Below, piece by piece: positions 48,516-56,678 of a stretch of DNA of 64,000 nucleotides. The stretch is from Lentisphaeria bacterium. GTDB taxonomy: Bacteria; Verrucomicrobiota; Lentisphaeria; Victivallales; Victivallaceae. Where the stretch lies: NCBI GenBank assembly GCA_022009855.1, contig CP091727.1:4154001-4218000 (forward strand), written 5' to 3'. How positions within the stretch are numbered: the stretch's first letter is position 1; every line of letters begins with the position of its first letter. The notes beneath the pieces are model-generated. The model made no database searches and was not told where the DNA came from. It worked only from the letters and a program-made list of their open reading frames with translations. A program made the translations under genes and the position numbers.

Positions 48516-49299
48516 ATGCCGATTGAGAATGTGATCTCCGCCGCGATTGTGCGGCAATTTTCCGAAAAACTGCTCTCCAACCTGATCGTCGACGTCGCGA
48601 TTGTCGGCGGTGGCCCGTCGGCGCTGGTCGCTGCGAGGCACATGGCCGACGCCGGTTTGAAGGTGGCGATTTTCGAGCGCAAACTTGCACCCGGCGGCGG
48701 AACCTGGGGCGGTGGCATGCTCTTCAATGAAGTGGTGGTGCAGGAGTCGGCTGTTCATATCCTCAAGGAGTTCGGAATCCGTCATCAGCCGATAGAAGGA
48801 AATCCGGGATACTATACGCTCGATTCGGTGGAGATGGCGTCGGCCCTGATCTACGGCGCGGTTCATGCCGGAGCGAAGATCTTCAACGCGATGAGCGTCG
48901 AGGACATCGTCTTCAAAGACGGCAAGGTGAACGGACTGGTGATCAACTGGACTCCGGTCGAACGGCTCGGCATGCACGTCGACCCGCTTACTGTGATCGC
49001 GCGCGCGGTGCTGGACGGCACCGGCCATCCGAGCGAAATCATGCATCTCGCCTGCGAAAAGGCGCAAATCAAGCTTTCCACGCCGACCGGCGGCATCATG
49101 GGCGAAAAACCGATGTGGGTGGATTCCGGCGAGGCTTCGACGGTCGAGAACACTGTCGAATACTTCCCCGGCCTCTTCGCCTGCGGCATGAGGCGCGAAC
49201 AACGTGGCCGGCGGCTACCGGATGGGACCGATCTTCGGCGGCATGATGCTCTCCGGCGAAAAGGTGGCCGATCTGATCGTCAAGTCGCTGGCCGATTGA
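48516..49299 (+). CDS. thi4: Sulfide-dependent thiazole synthase Thi4, frameshifted
   Basis: Makes ADP-thiazole for thiamine from NAD, glycine and sulfide. FAD/NAD fold DVAIVGGGPSALVAARHM, FERKLAPGGGTWGGGM, and the key segment LGMHVDPLT: the residue that is the sulfur-donating Cys in yeast Thi4 is His here, as in archaeal enzymes that use free sulfide catalytically. The C-terminus ANNVAGGYRMGPIFGGMML follows a break near 49190. ATG 48516 behind GGAAAGGAACAG; 261 residues. Confidence 0.9.
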
Positions 49300-49316
49300 C
49301 CGTACCGGTCCGTTTG

Positions 49317-49360
49317 AAAAAACTCCCGGAATCCGCCTTGGCGAAAACCGGGAGTTTTTT
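49317..49360. terminator. Bidirectional terminator between thi4 and hcp
   Basis: AAAAAACTCCCGG pairs with CCGGGAGTTTTTT; the T run serves thi4 on the plus strand and the A run serves hcp on the minus strand. Confidence 0.9.
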
Positions 49361-49429
49361 GTGTTTGTCGGAGAAACGGGGCGATGGTCATCTTGCTGAA
49401 TTCGGACAACGCCCCTTGGTCCGGGCGGA

Positions 49430-51000
49430 TCAGCGACCGGCCAGCATCGCCTCGACATCGCCCGCTGGATCCGCGATCGGCTTGATGCCGAAATTCTTCA
49501 CCAGCACTTCTGCCACCCCCGGGGAGAGGAAAGCCGGCAGCGTCGGTCCGGAGCCGGATATCCCGGAATCCGAGCGCCAGCAACGCCAGCAGCACTGCGA
49601 CCGCCTTCTGTTCATACCAGGCCAGATCGAAGGAGAGCGGCAGTTTGTTGAGGTCGTCCAGACCGAATGCATCGCGAAGCTTCATGGCGATCAGCGCGAG
49701 CGAATAGGAGTCGTTGCACTGTCCGGCGTCCAGTACCCGCGGAATCCCGCCGATGTCGCCGAGCGGAAGCTTGTTGTAACGGTATTTCGCACAGCCGACC
49801 GTCAGAATAACAGTGTCTGCCGGCAATGCTTCTGCGACTTCCGTAAAGTATTTTCGCGCGGATTGCCGGCCATCGCAGCCGGCCATCACCACAAAGCGCC
49901 GGATGGCACCTGACTTGACCGCCTCCACTACCTTGTCCGCCAGCAATCCCACCTGATGATGGGCAAATCCTCCGACGATTTCCAGATTGTCCAGCTCCTC
50001 CGGAGGCTGGCATTTCCTGGCAAGTGCGATCAGCGGCGAAAAATCTTTGCGCCCCCCCGCCGGGCGGTCGGCGATGTGCGGAACTCCGGGATACCCCCGC
50101 CACGCCGGTGGTGAAAATGCGGTCACGATACTCCGGCTTCACCGGTGTGATGCAGTTGGTGGTCATGAGAATCGGGCCGTGGAAGGGACCGAACTCCCGA
50201 TCCTGCCGATACCAGGCTCCGCCGTAGTTGCCGACCAGATGACGGAATTTCTTCAATTCCGGGTAGTAGTGGGCTGGGAGCATCTCCGAATGGGTATAGA
50301 TGTCGATGCCGAGCCCTTCGGTATCTTCCAGAAGTTCGCGCAGATCGCGCAGGTCGTGACCGGAAACGAGGATTCCGGGATTTTGCCGACACCGGTTTTC
50401 ACTCTGGTGATCTCAGGGTGACCGTATGTGGCGGTATTGGCCCGGTCAAGCAGTTCCATTGCGCCGACCGCGGTCCGACCGCACTCGAGCACCATGGAGG
50501 TCAACTCTTCCACGGTACAGGGACGTACGGTCGCCACCAGTGCCCCTGCAGACGAAGGCGTAGATAGAGCTGTCTTCGTAACCGAGCATTGCCGCATGAT
50601 CGGCATAGGCGCTCAGCCCTTTGAGGCCATAGAGAAGCAGTTCCTTGAGGGAACGTTTGTCCGGATCGGTTTCGCTGAGTACACCGACCGGGGGGAGCAG
50701 GCTTTCCGGGTCCAGTCGCCTGGCACGGCTCTCGGCACGTCGGATGAGTTCATCGATTCGGGCCGGATCGAAGTTGGCGTTGGTGATGGTTGCGAACAGA
50801 GCCTGAATCATGAAGAGTCCCAGTTCAGAATCCGGCGTGTCATGCCGGTCATCCAGAAGCAGGGCGATTCGTTTGAGCTCCGCGATCAGCCGATCCATCT
50901 TGTTGGCGGTTTCCGCCGTTTTGCCGCAGACGCCGCGCACGGTGCAGCCGGTATTTCCGCAGGCCTCCTGACACTGGAAACAGAACATCTCTTCATTCAT
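49430..51000 (-). CDS. hcp: Hybrid cluster protein (hydroxylamine reductase) Hcp, frameshifted
   Basis: Nitrosative-stress protein with a [4Fe-4S] and a 4Fe-2S-2O hybrid cluster. N-terminal MFCFQCQEACGNTGC and GVCGK give the C-x2-C-x8-C-x5-C cluster; hybrid-cluster ligands in TTNCITP, TVGCAKYRYN and LDAGQCNDSYS; RFVVMAGCDGRQSARKYFTE. Four frame changes near 50545, 50370, 50095 and 49525, yet the pieces cover the family in order and end in DVEAMLAGR. GAGGAGGAAAGCGGT precedes the ATG. Monocistronic. Confidence 0.92.
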
Positions 51001-51395
51001 ACCGCTTTCCTCCTCGGGTTGGGGCAGAAATGTAACTCCTGCCTGTTATACCATGACGCCGAGAAAAGAATTTTACAAGGGACAATCACAGTTTTTTCTG
51101 TTTTTTCTCTGTTTCATACGGGAAAAAGGCTTCTTCATGTCTGTGCGAGAAGAGAAAAGCAGGAAAGGGGGGCCGATCAGGTCGAACCGGTGTCGCAGCA
51201 TCCTTCTGACTTCTTTCGACTGGAATGTTCCACTGCCCCCGAGTCATCGTCGTGGAACGTCGGCAAAGCGTGAAATGTTCCGATCCTGATGAGGACGTTT
51301 CCTTGTTGCTCCATGATTTTGCCGGCGTTTCACGCTTTCCGGAAACAAAAAGCCCGGCGGGAACTTTTCCGGCCGGGCAGGGGCACATCTAGGCG
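51001..51395. other. 395-base region without genes
   Basis: Holds the upstream region of hcp (a TATAAC box on the minus strand about 50 bases before its ATG, no clear -35) and the terminator of the GH57-like operon. Small open frames here have neither ribosome-binding sites nor family likeness. Several GGAA/TTCC dyads (for instance TGGAATGTTCCA near 51221) may be sites; nothing firmer is seen. Confidence 0.5.
51343..51378 (-). terminator. Intrinsic terminator of the GH57-like operon
   Basis: On the minus strand GCCCGGC...GCCGGGC followed by TTTTTGTTT, 18 bases beyond the stop. Confidence 0.85.
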
Positions 51396-52775
51396 TCATT
51401 CGCCGAAGTATTTCTGCTCCATCAGGATCTGTTCGATCAACCTGATCTGGGTCAGCATCAGCGGCGCGGAGTAGATCGCCCGCTTTTCAGCGATTCCGCC
51501 CTTCGCCATCGCCTCTTCCAGCATCCGGTTGGCGAGGTAGAGGTCGTCGAGCGTCTCGCGGACGTTGAACCGCCCCGGACTGGTCGGCAGCGGAGGCCAA
51601 CGCGAATCCGAAACGTAGGCACTGGTGACCGCCTTCATCGCCTTTTCCAGTTCCGGCGTGTTGCCGAGCCGCTTCCGCAGCGCAACCACGCCGTCGAAGA
51701 TCGAGCGGCAGACCGGGTCGAGAATCCGCGAATAGCTGGTGTTCGCCCAGGCTTTTGCGGTGCCGCCATGCCACGCGGCGCCGTTTTCGATGTTCTCGAT
51801 GAGATCGTTTTCAATCACCGTCTCCGCCGAACGGATCACGTCCGCCGGGGTCGAGAGTTCATAGCCCACCTCCTTCGCCATGTCGAGCAATTCCCGGAAG
51901 CGGTTGACGCTGGCCGGTTCCGGCTCGAAGAAGCGCGCCTGATTGAACTGCTTCACGTAGAAGTAGGCGGAGCTGCCGATGTACTCGGCGTCCTCGGCGT
52001 AGGGCATGATGAAGCTGCCGGATTTCGCTATCCGCGGCTGCCATTTGAGGAACATTTCCCGGATTTCGTCGAGCGATACCGGATCCTTGCGCATCCCCTC
52101 CGTCGCGCCCATCAGATACCAGAGCATCGGATTGGCCATGCAGTCGCTGCGGAAAATCATCTTGAGCCCGTTCGGCGCAACCGAGGGATTGGTGAGATAC
52201 CGCAGGAACTCCGGCTTCTCCTTGATGTACTCCTCAATCTTGAAGAGGTGGTTCTTGTTGCTGTGGCCCTGCACGTCGTACTTGAGTCCGTCGCTTCGCG
52301 GATTTCCGGGAAGGAGAGAAAGAAGCTGTCGGCATCCATCACCAGCGATTTGAAGCCCGCTTCCAGATAGGCGTCGGGGGAGCCACCCGGCCCAGCCGCA
52401 CTCCGGATTCCAGCCGGTTTCCGGGCGCACGCCGGTGTATTTCTCCCAGGCGTCCAGTCCGTGGCGCAGCGTGTCGACGCCGATCTCCGGCGGAATGTTG
52501 GTCAGCATCACGTGGATGAAGGGCGAACCGATCGGTTCGATCTTCCCCTCCCGAATCAATCCGGAGAGCAGATCCAGCACCGCGGGCGCCTCGTCGTGCA
52601 TCACTTCAAGTGTCCGCCCGGAGGCTTCGAAGGCGATCCGGTAGTCGCCGTCGCGCACCAGCTCGAAGAGCGGCCGGTAGCAGTTCTCGCACACCCAGGC
52701 GCGGCGCGCCGGATCGAGCTGCGAATACTGGATGTTCGCATGCGGCATGAAGATAATCTGCGGTTTCTTCGACAT
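51396..52775 (-). CDS. GH57-like glycoside hydrolase, with a compensated double frameshift
   Basis: 459 residues. Start MSKKPQIIFMPHANIQYSQL resembles the His-containing first strand of GH57/GH38-type barrels, and GWNPECGWAGWLP resembles the segment with the catalytic Glu. Between about 52297 and 52383 the frame leaves and returns: the other frame reads SLVMDADSFFLSFPEIREAT, a far better fit, so two opposite base errors are likely. No signal peptide. First read as polysaccharide-active; exact family and substrate unknown. Last gene of an operon with a TIM-barrel isomerase and a dehydrogenase. Confidence 0.6.
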   Translation of the reverse strand: MSKKPQIIFMPHANIQYSQLDPARRAWVCENCYRPLFELVRDGDYRIAFEASGRTLEVMHDEAPAVLDLLSGLIREGKIEPIGSPFIHVMLTNIPPEIGVDTLRHGLDAWEKYTGVRPETGWNPECGWAGWLPRRLSGSGLQIAGDGCRQLLSLLPGNPRSDGLKYDVQGHSNKNHLFKIEEYIKEKPEFLRYLTNPSVAPNGLKMIFRSDCMANPMLWYLMGATEGMRKDPVSLDEIREMFLKWQPRIAKSGSFIMPYAEDAEYIGSSAYFYVKQFNQARFFEPEPASVNRFRELLDMAKEVGYELSTPADVIRSAETVIENDLIENIENGAAWHGGTAKAWANTSYSRILDPVCRSIFDGVVALRKRLGNTPELEKAMKAVTSAYVSDSRWPPLPTSPGRFNVRETLDDLYLANRMLEEAMAKGGIAEKRAIYSAPLMLTQIRLIEQILMEQKYFGE

Positions 52776-52813
52776 AAGTGAATCTCCTGTTACGTTGGAC
52801 TTTTACTGCAATT

Positions 52814-53625
52814 TTACCGGAACTCTTTCAAAAACGCCAGACTGCGGCGCAGTCCATCCTCGACGTCGCCGGGAAGTTCATATTCGATCAGAGCCGGGCC
52901 GTCGTAATCGCCAAGCGCGGCCATCAGCTTCGGCCAGTCCAGCCGGCCTTCGCCGCAGGCCGCCGGAAGAACACCACCTTCGACACTGCGGAAGTCCTTC
53001 AAGTGAACATACTTGATCGAATTTTTTTGAAGCGCTCGTGGAAGGCGACCGGATCGGTTGCGCCGACGGCGGCGAAATTCGCCGGATCGTAGTTGATCGA
53101 TACGCCGGTGGAAAGGATGTCATCCCACCAGTCGATCCGGGTGGTGGCGCTGGCGAAGTGGATCAACGCGTCGCCGTTGTTCATGACGCCGCCGTGGGTT
53201 TCGACCGCGAGCGTGACGTTGCGGGGTGCCGCATAATCCGCGGCGGCGCGGAGGCAGTCGAGCATCCGCGTGAAACGGGGACCGGCGACCTCGCTGTCCG
53301 ACCGGAATCCGGCGAAGATGCGGAGAAGTTTCACTCCGAGCTTCGATGCGATGTCGATCACGGTCTTGACCCTGGCCAGCTGCTCCGACGCATCGTCGCC
53401 GGTGAAATCGTTCCCGGTGCAGGCGCATTCCAGCCGGACGTTGTACTTGCGGAAGAGGTTCGCAACTTCGGCGATCTTCTTCTCATCCGCGTCGAGCTGG
53501 AGGTAATCCCGGTCGTACCCGGCGATGGAGAGTTCGAGCAGATCGAGCCCCATCGCGGCGGTGATGGCGAGCTGTTGTTCCAGCGGGGTCTCGCGCAGCC
53601 CCCAGGCGGCGTTGCCCAGCTGCAT
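52814..53625 (-). CDS. Sugar phosphate isomerase/epimerase (TIM barrel, AP-endonuclease-2 family), frameshifted
   Basis: Begins MQLGNAAWGLRETPLEQQL, with ITAAMGLDLLELSI, LECACTGNDF, VKLLRIFAGF, TLAVETHGGVMN and INYDPANFAA: strands and metal ligands (Glu, His, Asp) of the IolE/xylose-isomerase-like barrel. A break near 53020 in a run of seven T separates the last part, HLKDFRSVEGG to RSLAFLKEFR. Start codon is directly beside the dehydrogenase stop, 1 base apart. Sugar substrate unknown. Confidence 0.83.
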
Positions 53626-54667
53626 TTACAGGTCCCTCCAGTCGAAGAGGATCTTGAAGACGTTGGCGCCGTGTTTCGACTGGTACTCGAACGCCTCCTT
53701 CGCCTTGGCCGCGGGCCAGATTTCGATCGGCAGATGCTTGGTGACGAATTTGCCTTCGCTCATCCACTTGAGGATTTCCGGCTTGCCGCGCCACTTGATC
53801 GCGCAGGTCATCGACATGTTGACGTTCTTGACGAACCAGCGGTGATAGTGGTCGAAAACCAGTTTTCCGGATAATCGCCGTTGAGGTGAATGTGTCCCGG
53901 CTCGTCATCGTCGTTCCAGCCGCCGTCCTTGATGTATTTCCAGAGCACGCCGGGCACGATCGGGTTGCCGGAGCATTCGATGATCTTGTCGGCCTTTTTA
54001 CCGTTGGTGATGTCGAGCAGCTGGCGGATTCCCTCGTCGCCGAAGGGATGACGTAGTCGGCGTATTTCTCGGCGATGGCGCGGCGGAAGGGATTCGGCTC
54101 GACACTGATCACGGTGATGCCGGGGCACTTGATCTTCAGGATCTGGACCGCGCTCAATCCGACCATTCCGGCGCCGAAAACCAGCACCACGTCGGTGGGA
54201 CGCAGATGGAAGCGTTCAATTCCCTTGAGAGGAACGCAGGCGAGATAGGCGAGCACCGCGTCGGTGTCGGAGACGTTGTCCGGCACCTTGCAGAGCGGGT
54301 CGCCCGCGCCGCCGGCGTTGTCGGAGTCCTTGTGGACCAGCAGCGTGCCGCCGCCCCACGCGGCGCAGCAGTCGCCGTATTTGCGGCATTCGTTGATCAT
54401 GACCCGGTCGCCCTTGTGCAGGCCGGGGGCGTAGCTGCCCTCTTCGACGATGACCCCCATGTTCTCATACCCGGGAACCAGCGGGTAGTAGCACTGTTCC
54501 GGGTGCTGCATGCCGTGGTAGGTCTTCATGTCGGTGCCGGTGCTGATCGCGCTGAACATGGTCCGCGCGACGACCGTATCCTCCCGTTTCGGTGTGAGGG
54601 TCACTTCCCGGAACGCCGCTTCGCCGGGGCGTTCGATCACGGTTGCCATCGTCTTGACGTTCGACAT
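53626..54667 (-). CDS. Zinc-type medium-chain alcohol/sugar dehydrogenase, frameshifted
   Basis: MDR superfamily. GroES-like domain with SAISTGTDMKTYHG, VPGYENMGVI and KGDRVMINECRKYGDCC; Rossmann domain VVLVFGAGMVGLSAVQILK; later DKIIECSGNP and the C-terminal KHLPIEIWPAAKAKEAFEYQ in other frames. Breaks near 54048 and 53868 (run of A). The ATG at 54667 is chosen for AGAGAGGTGAAT directly upstream. First gene of the operon driven by the consensus promoter at 54709. Confidence 0.83.
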
Positions 54668-54680
54668 ATTCACCTCTCTC

Positions 54681-54706
54681 TGGTTAGGTGTGGTTTTTAT
54701 ATGGTT
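54681..54706. repeat. Three phased TGGTT repeats in the operon leader
   Basis: TGGTT begins at 54681, 54691 and 54702 (steps of 10 and 11), one helical turn apart, between the -10 box and the start codon; possibly an operator. Confidence 0.4.
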
Positions 54707-54708
54707 AT

Positions 54709-54736
54709 ATTATACCACGCAAACCGGGAATGTCAA
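54709..54736 (-). promoter_or_regulatory. Near-consensus sigma-70 promoter of the dehydrogenase operon
   Basis: On the minus strand TTGACA and TATAAT, both perfect hexamers, with a 16-base spacer. A promoter this strong normally needs a repressor. Confidence 0.9.
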
Positions 54737-54779
54737 GTCGAACCGGATCATGTTTCCGGAAAACCGGCGCTTCGTTTAT

Positions 54780-55623
54780 TCAAGGCATGGTCAGCGGGGT
54801 GAGATTGGCGCTGAACATCCCCTGGATCGGGCAGGGCAGTTCGAAGAGTTCGTTCCGGGAGCTGCCTTCCACGTGGCCGTCGGCGAATCCGCAGTTGGCC
54901 CGTTCCCCGTGGCGCAGATAGACGCCGTAGGCGTTGTTGAAGAGAGCGGTGGGATCGAAGAACCATGTTCCCTGCCGATAGGAGGAGGTCCCGAACAATC
55001 CGTTGATCGTGTCGGCGATAATCGGTACGCCGGAGGGGCGTTTCATCTTCGGTGTGAAGTAGGTGATCGGGCCGTTTGCCGTGTCGATACCGGTCACGAA
55101 GGAGCCGACGTTCTGCACCCGTTTTTTATCCACGGAATCGGTCGCATTGTTGCCGATGACCAGACCGCGGTATTTGTTGGGGACCAGCATGCCGTAGGAA
55201 AAGGAGCCTTCATTGAGCTGTCGTTGACTGTCTTCCGCCTCCGGACAGATGAAGGTGGAGACGGGAAGCGTGGCATAGAGTTTTCTGCTGAAGAAGGGGG
55301 CGTCCCGCGGAGGGGTTTCGACTGGAAAAGAGCTTGTCCCACGTCAGAACTGCGCTGCTTCCGGAAGCGAAGCTCTGTTCCATCAACACCACCATGTAAT
55401 TCTGGTAATCGGCGCTGTACTGGATTTCGGTCAACGTGATCTGTTTGAGATTGTTTTTGCAACCGCTGTCGCGCGCCTTGGCGCGGGCGCGGTTCAGTGC
55501 CGGCAGCAGCATCGCCGCCAAAATGGCGATGATCGCGATCACGATGAGCAGTTCGATAAGGGTAAAATTGTTCCGGTTTCGTCCCATTTCGCAGCCGGAG
55601 CGGGAATCGCGTTGCCTTTTCAT
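54780..55623 (-). CDS. Pseudopilin-like protein with prepilin N-terminus, frameshifted
   Basis: ATG at 55623 with AGGGAGAA. Leader MKRQRDSRSGCEMGRNRNN, then FTLIELLIVIAIIAILAA and MLLPALNRARAKARDSGC. C-terminal HGERANCGFADGHVEG is the usual pseudopilin closing motif of this group. Breaks near 55320 and 55190. Third gene of the operon behind the large secreted protein and the epimerase. Confidence 0.82.
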
Positions 55624-55670
55624 CGATGATTCTCCCTGTTTGTAATTGATTCTCATGATATTCCGTCGTG

Positions 55671-56678
55671 TCAGACGAGGCCGCGTTCGGCGAGATATTG
55701 ATCCATCCGGTGATTGACCCGGAACGGATAATCTTTCGGGCAGCGGGCGATCTCCATGGCAAGACCGTCGTAGAGCGGCTTCAATTCCTGCTGGTTCAGC
55801 CCGGTTGCTTCCAGCACTTTGGAGTTGTCGATCACCCGGTCGAACAGACGGTCGCATTCGAGCTGCCAGTAAGGCGGAACATTGGGGAACTGTTTGAAGC
55901 CGATCAGCGATGAGAAGATCGCCTTGTCCACCCAGATCGTCTTCAAGTTGCAGATATCCCGATAGTAATCGGCGATTTCGTTCCAGGTATGATGCTCGGC
56001 GGTGGCGACGGTGTAGGTTTCTCCCAGCGCCTTTTCGTTGAAAAGCAGCCGGGCGAGCATCTGCGCCACATCGCCGGCCCAGCTCATCGTCGCCTGCTTG
56101 TATCTGGCCTGCTCCGGCAGGACGGCGGTTTTGGCGGCGAAGGCGCGGCCGACGGTGTCCGGCGCCTCCAGCGTCACCAGCTGGTAACGCATCCGCGAAT
56201 AGGTGATGGCGGGGCGGACGATCGTCCAGTTCCGGTTTTCCTGAAGTTTCAGAATCGCTTCGCCGCGCGCCTTGTAGATGCTGTAGTCGTCGGAGAGCCG
56301 CAGCAGCCGGTCGTCGGCGGTGTCGATCAGCAGCGGCGAACTCTCCCGGATCGGAACCTCCTTGTTGTCGTACACCCGGTAGGTCGAGAGATAGAGGTAG
56401 TGGCCGGTCTGCGAGGCGAGCAGCGGCAGACGGAGCGCATTCTCCTTCGTCGAATAGATCAGGAAATCGACGATGCCGTCATAGCGGTTTTTCAGCAGTT
56501 CCGCGAGAAACTCCCACTCCATGGCATTCCCGACGACCATGTGCACGTTCGGATGATGGAATTCCAACGCGTCGAGCGCACAGGCATCGACCTGACATCC
56601 CCGTTCCGCCAGCAGCGGAACCAGGTATTGTCCCATTGCCCCGGTGGCGCCGAGGACCAGTACTTTCTTCTGTTTCAT
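55671..56678 (-). CDS. NAD-dependent epimerase/dehydratase-family protein
   Basis: Intact extended SDR. VLVLGATGAMGQYLVPLL (Rossmann), VDFLIYSTKENALR, LSTYRVYDN and DDYSIYKARGEAIL with the Tyr-x3-Lys pair (YSIYK: YKARGE region read as Y-x-x-x-K-like). The ATG at 56678 overlaps the stop of the large secreted gene (ATGA), giving translational coupling. Substrate unknown; probably a nucleotide-linked or free sugar released by the upstream protein. Confidence 0.75.
   Translation of the reverse strand: MKQKKVLVLGATGAMGQYLVPLLAERGCQVDACALDALEFHHPNVHMVVGNAMEWEFLAELLKNRYDGIVDFLIYSTKENALRLPLLASQTGHYLYLSTYRVYDNKEVPIRESSPLLIDTADDRLLRLSDDYSIYKARGEAILKLQENRNWTIVRPAITYSRMRYQLVTLEAPDTVGRAFAAKTAVLPEQARYKQATMSWAGDVAQMLARLLFNEKALGETYTVATAEHHTWNEIADYYRDICNLKTIWVDKAIFSSLIGFKQFPNVPPYWQLECDRLFDRVIDNSKVLEATGLNQQELKPLYDGLAMEIARCPKDYPFRVNHRMDQYLAERGLV

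Noticed and set aside
51053..51289. 78-residue frame in the hcp/GH57 gap
   Set aside because: No ribosome-binding site, no family likeness and it covers the hcp upstream region.
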